Assembly: GCA_020025795.1 (NCBI GenBank)
Contig: JAHHRK010000025.1
Location: forward strand, 1-17,321
Length of the DNA: 17,321 bases
Source: Faecalibacterium sp.
GTDB taxonomy: Bacteria; Bacillota; Clostridia; Oscillospirales; Ruminococcaceae
Direction of reading: 5' to 3'
This document shows, piece after piece, positions 6,406 to 13,139 of the stretch. The notes under the pieces are model-generated. The model searched no databases. It was not told the origin of the DNA and worked only from the letters and a program-made list of their open reading frames with translations. Position 1 is the stretch's first letter; each line of letters begins with the position of its first letter. The translations under genes and the position numbers were made by a program.

Positions 6406-7421
6406 TGAAATGGTTTCATTTTGTAGACGCCCACGCAGAAAAACTGACGCAGTCCATGGAAGATGTTCAGCTGACGGCCGAACAGGAAAACGAATTGTTT
6501 GCTCCTGCGGAGTTCAGCGAGGAAAAAGCCGAAGCGGTGGCGTATTCCAATTACTCTTACTGGGGCAGTACATTCCGGGCATTCTTGAAAAATCGCTTTG
6601 CGGTGGTTCTGTTGATTTTGCTGGCAGGTCTGCTGATTTTCTCGTTTATCCAGCCGTATCTGCCGGGTCAGATGGACCCTAATTATTGCAATATCGATCC
6701 GGCTACGGGCCTTCCGTATCGCAATATTGCACCCGGCGAGCTGGGCTTTATCTGGGGCTGCAACGCCATCGGTCAGGATCTGTGGGCACGTATCTGGACA
6801 GGTGTGCGCACCAGTTTGACCATTGCATTCTGCGTTGCTATGATCGAAGCAGGCGTGGGAATTACCGTAGGCGTTTTGTGGGGCTATGTCCGCAAGCTGG
6901 ACTGGCTTTTTACCGAGCTGTATAACATTCTGGATAACATTCCCAGCACGATCGTATTGATTCTGATTTCTTACATTGCCAGCCCCAGTGTGGGTACTTT
7001 GATTTTGGGTATGTCCCTGACAGGCTGGATTCAGATGGCACGTTTTATCCGCAATCAGATTTTGATTATTCGCGATCGAGATTACAACGTGGCTTCTCGC
7101 TGCCTGGGTACGCCCACCTTCCGCATCGTGATGAAAAATCTGCTGCCGTATCTGGTATCGGTCATTATGCTGCGTATGGCATTGACAATTCCTGCGGCGA
7201 TTGGCAGCGAAGTTTTCATTACCTATATCGGTCTGGGCCTGGGCGTAGAAGTTCCCAGTCTGGGCAATCTGATTGACGAAGGCCGTAAGGTAATGATGAG
7301 CAGCGCACTGCGCTATCAGCTGCTGTATCCCACTATTATTTTGAGCTTTGTAACGATTTCGTTCTATCTGATTGGCAATGCATTCTCGGATGCGGCTGAT
7401 CCGAAGAACCATATGCTGTAA
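6405..7421 (+). CDS. oppC: Oligopeptide ABC transporter permease OppC
   Basis: A 338-residue permease partner of OppB. A charged cytoplasmic N-terminal extension (about 1-60) precedes the first membrane helix (about 65-82). The extracellular part includes WGCNAIGQDLWARIWTGVRTSL (117-138), a variant of the conserved OppC stretch usually written GTDxLGRDxxSR. The EAA loop is at about 229-250 (VASRCLGTPTFRIVMKNLLP). The C-terminus ends in DAADPKNHML, like other OppC/AmiD proteins (commonly D-P-K/R near the end). The start overlaps the oppB stop by one base, with GAAGGTGG (6391-6398) as ribosome binding site. Confidence 0.93.
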   Translation: MKWFHFVDAHAEKLTQSMEDVQLTAEQENELFAPAEFSEEKAEAVAYSNYSYWGSTFRAFLKNRFAVVLLILLAGLLIFSFIQPYLPGQMDPNYCNIDPATGLPYRNIAPGELGFIWGCNAIGQDLWARIWTGVRTSLTIAFCVAMIEAGVGITVGVLWGYVRKLDWLFTELYNILDNIPSTIVLILISYIASPSVGTLILGMSLTGWIQMARFIRNQILIIRDRDYNVASRCLGTPTFRIVMKNLLPYLVSVIMLRMALTIPAAIGSEVFITYIGLGLGVEVPSLGNLIDEGRKVMMSSALRYQLLYPTIILSFVTISFYLIGNAFSDAADPKNHML

Positions 7422-7435
7422 GGAGGAACACGAAT

Positions 7436-8488
7436 ATGGAACATAAAGAAGTGATCCTCCAGGCACGCAATGTGAACGTGAAGTTCAATCTGCGCGGCGA
7501 ATATCTGCATGCCATTCGTGGCATTGACTTGGACATTTATAAGGGCGAAGTGCTGGCAATCGTAGGCGAATCTGGTTCCGGCAAATCGGTTTTTACCAAG
7601 AGCTTTATGGGCCTTCTGGATGCCAACGGTAAGATTACTGACGGCACCATCGATTACTTCCGCCGCGATATGGACCAGCCCATGCGTTTGTCGGATCTGA
7701 AAACCGAAAAAGAGTGGCGCCAGGTGCGCGGTCATGAGATTGCCATGATTATGCAGGACCCCATGACCAGTCTGAATCCGTTGAAAACCATTGGCGACCA
7801 GATTTGCGAAGCAGTGGTACTGCATCAGGGGCTGAAAGGCAAAGCAGCCAAGGAAAAAACGCTGGAATATTTGCGTGACGTAGGTATCACCAATCCGGAA
7901 AAGCGATACAAGCAGTACCCCCATGAGTTTTCCGGCGGTATGCGCCAGCGCGTTGTTATTGCAATTGCTCTGGCCTGCAATCCACAGATTCTGATCTGTG
8001 ACGAACCGACCACGGCTCTGGATGTGACCATTCAGGCACAGATTCTGGAGCTTTTGAAAGAGATGCGCGTCAAGTATGATTTGACGATTGTACTGATTAC
8101 CCACGATCTGGGTGTCGTGGCGAATGTGGCTGACCGTGTGGCTGTGATGTATGCCGGCGATATCGTGGAAATCGGTACGGCAGAAGAAGTGTATTACGAT
8201 CCCCGTCACCCGTATACCTGGGCGTTGCTTTCCAGTATGCCGCAGGTGGGTGTCAAAGGCGAAGAATTGTTCAGCATTCACGGCACACCGCCGAACCTGT
8301 TCCAGCCAATTCAGGGCGATGCGTTTGCACCGCGCAATCCGCACGCACTCAAAATTGATTTTGTCAAATGTCCGCCGTATTTTGATGTTACCCCCACCCA
8401 TAAGGCAAAAACCTGGCTGCTGGACCCCCGTGCACCAAAGGTAGCACCTCCGCCTGTGGTGGAAAAACTGCGAAAAGGGGGCCTGTGA
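7436..8488 (+). CDS. oppD: Oligopeptide ABC transporter ATP-binding protein OppD
   Basis: A 350-residue ABC ATPase that powers peptide uptake together with OppF. All nucleotide-binding motifs are present: Walker A GESGSGKS (44-51), Q-loop Gln107 (MQDPMTSLNP), signature FSGGMRQR (165-172), Walker B ILICDEP (185-191) and H-loop His223. The C-terminal oligopeptide-transporter extension (about 255-350) contains the GDAFAPRNPHALKIDF and AKTWLLDPRAP segments typical of Firmicutes OppD/AmiE. It has only one cysteine (C312 region) in place of the multi-Cys cluster of some Gram-negative OppD/DppD proteins, which is normal for this branch. An AGGAGG (7421-7426) overlapping the oppC stop precedes the ATG at 7436. 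Confidence 0.95.
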   Translation: MEHKEVILQARNVNVKFNLRGEYLHAIRGIDLDIYKGEVLAIVGESGSGKSVFTKSFMGLLDANGKITDGTIDYFRRDMDQPMRLSDLKTEKEWRQVRGHEIAMIMQDPMTSLNPLKTIGDQICEAVVLHQGLKGKAAKEKTLEYLRDVGITNPEKRYKQYPHEFSGGMRQRVVIAIALACNPQILICDEPTTALDVTIQAQILELLKEMRVKYDLTIVLITHDLGVVANVADRVAVMYAGDIVEIGTAEEVYYDPRHPYTWALLSSMPQVGVKGEELFSIHGTPPNLFQPIQGDAFAPRNPHALKIDFVKCPPYFDVTPTHKAKTWLLDPRAPKVAPPPVVEKLRKGGL

Positions 8489-8491
8489 TCT

Positions 8492-9433
8492 ATGCCTGAA
8501 AACAAAGAAAAAGAAGTCCTGCTGGACGTAAAGAACCTGGAAGTCACCTACGGCTCCGGCAAAAAGAAATATCGGGCCGTTAATAATGCAAGCTTTCAAA
8601 TCTATAAGGGCGAAACCTTTGGTCTGGTAGGTGAGTCCGGTTCCGGCAAGACCACCATTGGCCGTGCCATTATGCGCATTTTGCCCACCAGCGGCGGTGA
8701 AATCCTGTATAAGGGTGAGAAAATCAACGGCCGCATCTCTCGCGAGTTGGATAAAAAGGTCGTCAAGGAAATCCAGATGATTTTCCAGGACCCCCAGGCC
8801 AGCCTGAACGAGCGTGCCAAGGTCAGCTATATTGTCAGCGAAGGCCTTTTGAATGTGCGCAAGGATTTGACCAAAGCGCAGCGCGAGGAAAAAATCCGTC
8901 AGGCGCTTTCTGATGTAGGTCTTTTGCCCGAGTTTGCCAGCCGTTTTCCCCATGAATTTTCCGGCGGCCAGCGGCAGCGTATCGGTATTGCGCGTGCATT
9001 GATTGTGGAACCGGAATTCATCATCGCGGACGAACCTATCAGCGCACTGGATATGTCGATTCGTGCCCAGGTGCTGAACCTGCTGCGTCAACTGCAAAAA
9101 GAGCGTGGCATCACCTATATGTTTATTGCCCATGATTTGTCGGTCATGCGTTACATTTCGGACCGCATCGCGGTAATCCATCAGGGTAATATCGTGGAGC
9201 TGGCAGAAGCCGATGAGCTGGTTACACACGCAATGCACCCATATACCCGTGCACTGCTGAGTGCAATCCCCATGCCAGACCCCATCCGGGAACGGAAAAA
9301 GAAGCTTTTGACCTATGATCCTTCCATGCATGACTATTCCACCGAAGCACCCCAGTGGAGAGAGCTGCGGCCGGAACACTATGTTTTGTGCAGTGAAAGC
9401 GAAGCAGCTGAGTGGAGCAAGCTGTACGAATAA
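8492..9433 (+). CDS. oppF: Oligopeptide ABC transporter ATP-binding protein OppF
   Basis: A 313-residue second ATPase of the Opp importer. Walker A is GESGSGKT (47-54), the Q-loop is Gln99 (IFQDPQASLN), the signature is FSGGQRQR (156-163), Walker B is FIIADEP (176-182) and the H-loop His is 214. The C-terminal tail (SMHDYSTEAPQW and HYVLC) matches the AmiF/OppF branch in Firmicutes. It starts three bases after the oppD stop, with AAAAGGGGG (8474-8482) as ribosome binding site. It is the last transporter gene; a small unknown gene follows after 33 bases. Confidence 0.95.
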   Translation: MPENKEKEVLLDVKNLEVTYGSGKKKYRAVNNASFQIYKGETFGLVGESGSGKTTIGRAIMRILPTSGGEILYKGEKINGRISRELDKKVVKEIQMIFQDPQASLNERAKVSYIVSEGLLNVRKDLTKAQREEKIRQALSDVGLLPEFASRFPHEFSGGQRQRIGIARALIVEPEFIIADEPISALDMSIRAQVLNLLRQLQKERGITYMFIAHDLSVMRYISDRIAVIHQGNIVELAEADELVTHAMHPYTRALLSAIPMPDPIRERKKKLLTYDPSMHDYSTEAPQWRELRPEHYVLCSESEAAEWSKLYE

Positions 9434-9466
9434 AACAGGTTTGTAAAAAAGAAAGGGGGATGGCAT

Positions 9467-9895
9467 ATGCCTCCTAAAATTTCAGTCCGAAACCTGCTGG
9501 TGCAGGCATTCCTCACAGGCTGGTCACAAAGTGATCGGGTCATCCCGCAGGATGAGTATTTGGAAAGTGCTATCCGCGTTATCGAGATGATGCAGGTGGA
9601 CCCGGAGAGCATCTACGTAGAAGAAGGTCTGGGTCTTCTGGACGGTGACGAAGTGGATCATCTGGACGATATGGTGCGTGCCGACGGCGTGTGGCTGTAC
9701 TACGGCGTAGAAGCAGAAAACTTTTTCCTGTTGCAGTGGTACCCGGATAAAGTTTCTGCGGATGCAAAACTGGCACAGCTGGAAGCACTTGGCGACGGCA
9801 AACAGTATGCGGTGGATTTGACCCTGAAGCGTTCGAATCCGGAAAACAAGGCAGAAAATTTCGGCCTTTCCACTCCGAACCAGCTGCGCAGCTAA
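9467..9895 (+). CDS. Hypothetical acidic protein at the end of the opp operon
   Basis: I do not recognise this 142-residue protein. It has no signal peptide, no membrane helix and no cysteine, so it is predicted to be a soluble cytoplasmic protein. It is noticeably acidic in the middle (runs such as LLDGDEVDHLDDMVRADG, 57-74) and has an aromatic stretch VWLYYGVEAENFFLLQWYP (75-93) that suggests a compact alpha/beta fold. A strong AAAGGGGGA (9452-9460) lies six to seven bases before the ATG, so it is very likely translated. It begins 33 bases after oppF with no terminator between and ends just before the hairpin at 9906, which makes it the sixth gene of the opp transcript. A role in peptide uptake is only guilt by association. 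Confidence 0.75.
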   Translation: MPPKISVRNLLVQAFLTGWSQSDRVIPQDEYLESAIRVIEMMQVDPESIYVEEGLGLLDGDEVDHLDDMVRADGVWLYYGVEAENFFLLQWYPDKVSADAKLAQLEALGDGKQYAVDLTLKRSNPENKAENFGLSTPNQLRS

Positions 9896-9905
9896 AAAAC
9901 AAAAG

Positions 9906-9935
9906 CCCGTCCGGTACATTTACCGGGCGGGTATT
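9906..9935 (+). terminator. Rho-independent terminator ending the opp operon
   Basis: CCCGTCCGGTA (9906-9916) pairs with TACCGGGCGGG (9921-9931): 11 bp with one G-U pair and a CATT loop. The T-tract on the plus strand is broken (TATTGTTCGTTT). The A-rich stretch before the stem would make a better T-tract for transcription from the right, so it may act in both directions. Some read-through into rnz is plausible because I see no promoter of its own in front of rnz. Confidence 0.8.
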
Positions 9936-9990
9936 GTTCGTTTCAAAACACCGTTTCGCTAGAGAAATGGAAAAGAAGGGAGGCGGCGGA

Positions 9991-10908
9991 ATGTTAGAAG
10001 TGAAGCTTTTGGGCTGTGGCGCAACCATGCCTTTGCCGGGCCGTGCAACGGCGACCTGTGTCATCCAATATAATGGGCGTGTTGTTTTGCTGGATTGCGG
10101 CGAGGGTACGCAGGTTGCAGCGCGTCAGGCTGGGGTCAGTCTGGTGCGTATCGATGTAATTTGCTTGACGCACTATCACGGGGACCATGTGTTCGGTCTG
10201 CCTGGGCTTTTGCAGACGATGGCAAGTCAGGGACGCACAGAACCGGTCTTACTGCTGGGACCGGAAAAAGGCTATGAAGAAACCGTAGAACTTTTGCTGG
10301 CATTGGCTGGACCTTTGCCGTTTGCCATCCAGCGCAGACCGCTGTGGCTCCCGCAGGACAGCATGGCCTTATGGGATTGCATGACAGTAAAGACTCAGCT
10401 TTTGAATCATCGTGTTACCTGCACGGGATATCGCTTTGATTTGCCCCGTGCAGGGCGCTTTCAGCCAGAAAAGGCGCAGGTGCTGGGTGTGCCTTGCCGT
10501 TTGTGGGGCAAGCTCCAAAAAGGCGAGTGCGTACAAAACGAGGCCGGTGATATCATATTGCCTGAACAGGTTATGGGAAAGCCGCGCACAGGCCTTTCGG
10601 TGGTATATGCTACGGATACAGCACCTTGTGCAGCCTTGCCGACATTCGCCGCAGCAGCAGATTTGTTGATTTGCGATGCTACCTATGCCGACGAGGAATC
10701 TTTGGATAAGGCCGAGCTGTACGGGCATAGTACCTTTGCACAGTGCGGTCAGTTGGCAGCACAAGCAAAGGTGAAGCGCCTGTGGCTGACCCATTTCGGC
10801 GGTGCACTGACAGATCCGGAAGCGGAACTGCCGCACGCGCAACAGTTTTATCCGGCAGCAGAAGCAGGCTTTGACGGCAAGACAGTCCGCCTAAATTTTA
10901 TCGATTAG
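9991..10908 (+). CDS. rnz: Ribonuclease Z (tRNA 3' endonuclease)
   Basis: A 305-residue metallo-beta-lactamase-fold enzyme that cleaves the 3' trailer from tRNA precursors, zinc-dependent and cytoplasmic. The metal site is complete: HYHGDH (61-66) gives H61, H63, D65 and H66. The other ligands are H140 (LLNHRVTCTGYRF), D209 (YATDTAP) and H268 (LTHFGG), and H246 in the HST motif completes the active site. The LLDCGEGTQ motif is at 33-41. The exosite/flexible-arm region (about 155-195, with LGVPCRLWGKLQKGE and PEQVMG) identifies RNase Z of the 300-residue bacterial type. The start at 9991 is set by GGGAGGCG (9978-9985). The open frame upstream to 9934 runs back into the opp terminator and is not used. 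It stands alone between two terminators. Confidence 0.93.
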   Translation: MLEVKLLGCGATMPLPGRATATCVIQYNGRVVLLDCGEGTQVAARQAGVSLVRIDVICLTHYHGDHVFGLPGLLQTMASQGRTEPVLLLGPEKGYEETVELLLALAGPLPFAIQRRPLWLPQDSMALWDCMTVKTQLLNHRVTCTGYRFDLPRAGRFQPEKAQVLGVPCRLWGKLQKGECVQNEAGDIILPEQVMGKPRTGLSVVYATDTAPCAALPTFAAAADLLICDATYADEESLDKAELYGHSTFAQCGQLAAQAKVKRLWLTHFGGALTDPEAELPHAQQFYPAAEAGFDGKTVRLNFID

Positions 10909-10920
10909 CAAAAGAAAAAA

Positions 10921-10966
10921 GCGTCCGGTTGGAATCTCCAATCGGGCGCTTTTATTTTCATTTTTC
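10921..10966. terminator. Bidirectional terminator between convergent rnz and niaR
   Basis: GCGTCCGGTTGGA (10921-10933) pairs with TCCAATCGGGCGC (10937-10949): 13 bp with two G-U pairs and a 3-base loop. A T-tract follows (TTTTATTTTCATTTTT). A run of A's precedes the stem (10915-10920), so the minus-strand transcript also gets a T-tract. This fits the convergent arrangement of rnz (plus) and the niaR-like gene (minus), whose stop lies only 9 bases beyond. Confidence 0.9.
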
Positions 10967-10974
10967 CAGCGATG

Positions 10975-11490
10975 TTATTTCTGATACAAGATGCCGGCCT
11001 GGCGCAGTGCATCACAAATTACATCAAAGGTTTCCCGGTCCGGGCAGTTGATGTTATGCAAATGTACACCGTTGGTCATGTTGGAAAGCAAACCTTGCGG
11101 CTGGTTTGCGGCCTGCTTCAGAAAAGCATCGGCATCATGGCGGTTGGAAATGCGCAGGGTGGCGTGGATTTCGCCATACAGCGGATTTTCAATGGACACA
11201 TCCTGAATCAAACCGCCGTTGTCCACGACCAGATAAAGCTCGCGGCATAAATCCTCCATGGTGCTGTGTACGCAGGCAACCAGGCCGGTAAAGCCGGTCT
11301 CGGATGTGTGTACCAGATACCCTCTGGGGGTAGCATCAATGGCAAATCCACCGGCACGCAGCAAGGCAACGTCACCAACCACAACCTGGCGGGAAACGCC
11401 AAGCTGTGCAGCCAGCGTAGAGGCAGAGATGGGGGTGTCGGTGTTGAGTAAGGTCTCGCGAATGATTTCGCGGCGTTCTGCGGCAACCAT
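10975..11490 (-). CDS. niaR: NiaR-type transcriptional repressor (HTH + 3H domain)
   Basis: A 171-residue regulator resembling Bacillus subtilis NiaR (YrxA), the niacin-responsive repressor of NAD biosynthesis and niacin uptake genes. The N-terminal winged helix (about 5-60) includes ISASTLAAQLGVSRQVVVGDVALLRAGG and ATPRGYLV. The 3H domain follows (about 70-171) with NPLYGEIHATL (102-112) and NMTNGVHLHNI (137-147). By analogy with the family the metal site would be H75, E84, H143 and H145. The ATG at 11488-11490 is preceded on the minus strand by GAAAGGAG (11501-11508), ten bases away. It lies 38 bases behind the amylase gene and appears to share its transcript. No NAD gene is in the window, so its targets are elsewhere. 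Confidence 0.88.
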   Translation of the reverse strand: MVAAERREIIRETLLNTDTPISASTLAAQLGVSRQVVVGDVALLRAGGFAIDATPRGYLVHTSETGFTGLVACVHSTMEDLCRELYLVVDNGGLIQDVSIENPLYGEIHATLRISNRHDADAFLKQAANQPQGLLSNMTNGVHLHNINCPDRETFDVICDALRQAGILYQK

Positions 11491-11528
11491 ATAGAAAAGT
11501 CTCCTTTCAAAGACAGAAAAGCAAATGT

Positions 11529-12863
11529 TTATAAACGAATCAAAGTGCCCTGATTGGGGCCAAGCTCAACAATCAAAAGTCCATTTTCCAAACGGATGTT
11601 TGCACCGCTGTCTAAAAGATCGGTGCAGTGCTCCGCAGGAACCGGCAGACGGATTTCCAAACGTGCAGGTGCATCATCATTGTTTAGAGCGGTAATCACT
11701 GCGGTGCCGTCTAGGATGCGGGCAAAGGCAAACTGTCGATTGGTGAGCAGAAGCTCCTGATAGCTACCCAGTGCCAAAGCGGGGTTTTCAGCGCGGACTT
11801 TTCCAATTTTGGCAATGAAAGCGGCGTGCTCGGCTGCCTGTGTATCGGCCAACAGAGCGTCCAAATCCAACGCCGGACGCAGGTTCCAGTCATCGCCGCG
11901 CTGCGTATCTGCCTTCAGAGCAAATTCGGAGCCATAATACAGGGATGGAATACCGGGCAGGGTTTGCACCAGCAGTTCGATCAAAGGCAGGTGCGCAGGA
12001 TTATTCACCTTGCTGGCAATGCGGGAAACATCGTGGTTGTCTACAAAGGTGTACAGCTTGCGGTCGCCGCACATTCCCTGCAGGCGGCGGACAGTGTGTG
12101 CAATCTCAAAATAGTTGTGGTCGTTGTGGCCACTCCACAAGCCTTTGGACAAATCGTAATTGGTGACAGAATGCAGCATACCGTCGTTGGCCCAGCGGCT
12201 GTAATCGCCGTGGATGACTTCGCCCATCAGCCAGAATTCCGGCTTCACATCATTGGCAAAGCGGCGCAGGTTTTGCATGAAGCCAAAATCCAGTACATCA
12301 GCCGCATCCAGCCGCAGACCGTCAATATCAAACTGCTCTACCCAGTAGCGGATGGTATCAAAATGGTACTGCTGTACCGCCGGGTTTTGCTGATTTAACT
12401 TGACCAGCAGATTATAACCACCCCAGTTTTCGTAGCAGAAGCCGTCATTGTATTCGTTGTTGCCCCAGAAGTTCAGATTGCAGAACCAGCTGCAATAAGG
12501 AGAACCTTCCCGTTTTTCTTTCACATCCTGAAAAGCGAAAAATCCACGGCCCACATGATTAAATACGCCATCCAGAATAACAGGCATACCCTGTTGATGG
12601 CAGTGATCAACAAAATTTCGCAGATCCTGGTTGGTGCCAAGGCGGCTGTCTACGGTACGGTAATCGATGGTGTCATAGCCATGGCTGCCGGATTGAAAAA
12701 CAGGTCCTAAATAAATCGCATTGCAGCCCAGATCTTTGGCGTGGTCAGCCCAGCGCGTCAGCGTTGGAAAGCCGTTGCCCTGCTGGCCGTTATTTTCAGG
12801 CGGGCAGCCGCAGAGGCCCAGCGGATAGATGTGATAAAAGCTTGCGGTATCATACCATGTCAT
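11529..12863 (-). CDS. Cytoplasmic GH13 alpha-amylase family glycoside hydrolase
   Basis: A 444-residue enzyme with the GH13 (beta/alpha)8 barrel. Region I is DGVFNH (98-103). The nucleophile is D186 in GLRLDAADV, the acid/base is E215 in MGEVIHGD and the transition-state stabiliser is D278 in FVDNHD, so it should be active. A short C-terminal beta domain (about 370-444) follows. There is no signal peptide and no N-terminal CBM, so it acts inside the cell, probably on imported maltodextrins or on glycogen/alpha-glucan breakdown products. Exact specificity (alpha-amylase, maltogenic amylase or cyclomaltodextrinase-like) cannot be fixed from sequence by eye. The start is supported by GAAAGGAC (12873-12880, minus). 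It is divergent from glgB, which fits a shared alpha-glucan theme. Confidence 0.88.
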   Translation of the reverse strand: MTWYDTASFYHIYPLGLCGCPPENNGQQGNGFPTLTRWADHAKDLGCNAIYLGPVFQSGSHGYDTIDYRTVDSRLGTNQDLRNFVDHCHQQGMPVILDGVFNHVGRGFFAFQDVKEKREGSPYCSWFCNLNFWGNNEYNDGFCYENWGGYNLLVKLNQQNPAVQQYHFDTIRYWVEQFDIDGLRLDAADVLDFGFMQNLRRFANDVKPEFWLMGEVIHGDYSRWANDGMLHSVTNYDLSKGLWSGHNDHNYFEIAHTVRRLQGMCGDRKLYTFVDNHDVSRIASKVNNPAHLPLIELLVQTLPGIPSLYYGSEFALKADTQRGDDWNLRPALDLDALLADTQAAEHAAFIAKIGKVRAENPALALGSYQELLLTNRQFAFARILDGTAVITALNNDDAPARLEIRLPVPAEHCTDLLDSGANIRLENGLLIVELGPNQGTLIRL

Positions 12864-12916
12864 GACGAAAAAGTCCTTTCCTATGATTATAAATTGCTTT
12901 CCCTGTATTACGGTAG

Positions 12917-12934
12917 AAAAACCAAATGGTTTTT
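12917..12934 (-). promoter_or_regulatory. 18-bp dyad in the amylase leader (possible operator or hairpin)
   Basis: AAAAACCAAATGGTTTTT is an 8-bp inverted repeat around a 2-base centre. It lies downstream of the predicted amylase transcription start and about 54 bases before the start codon. It could be an operator for a sugar-responsive repressor acting as a roadblock, or a weak leader hairpin. The bound factor is unknown. Confidence 0.35.
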
Positions 12935-12994
12935 GTTATTATAGGAAGTACGAGAAAGATTTGATTGGTTACTCCGATTATAAATAGTGTGAAT

Positions 12995-13023
12995 AGTATA
13001 ACATATTTTGTAATAGTTGTCTA
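12995..13023 (-). promoter_or_regulatory. Promoter for the amylase-niaR transcript
   Basis: On the minus strand TAGACA (13023 to 13018, 5 of 6 consensus) is followed after exactly 17 bases by TATACT (13000 to 12995, 5 of 6). Transcription would start near 12988, leaving a leader of about 125 nt. The rest of the 276-base amylase-glgB gap is AT-rich on the amylase side. I find no convincing plus-strand promoter for glgB in it; TTGAGA at 13078-13083 has only a poor -10 partner. Confidence 0.65.
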
Positions 13024-13139
13024 TTTTTGCCGGATTAGAGCAAGAAAAACAAGCAACACATCCCTAAATGGTGTGCGTTGAGATAAAGCGCCTGCCCAAA
13101 GCGAATAAGCGGCTGTGGCAGGCAGAAGGAGCGTTTGCA

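Noticed and set aside
7364..9466. A 700-codon open frame on the minus strand antisense to oppD and oppF
   Set aside because: The plus-strand genes here carry complete ABC ATPase motifs. The antisense frame is a by-product of codon bias, has no ribosome binding site and shows no protein family features.
9934..9990. Upstream in-frame extension of rnz
   Set aside because: It begins in the tail of the opp terminator, and RNase Z homology starts at MLEVKLLGCG encoded from 9991.
13068..13139. Upstream in-frame ATG for glgB
   Set aside because: No Shine-Dalgarno sequence before it; the added residues do not resemble GlgB, while the ATG at 13140 has AGAAGGAG at proper spacing.
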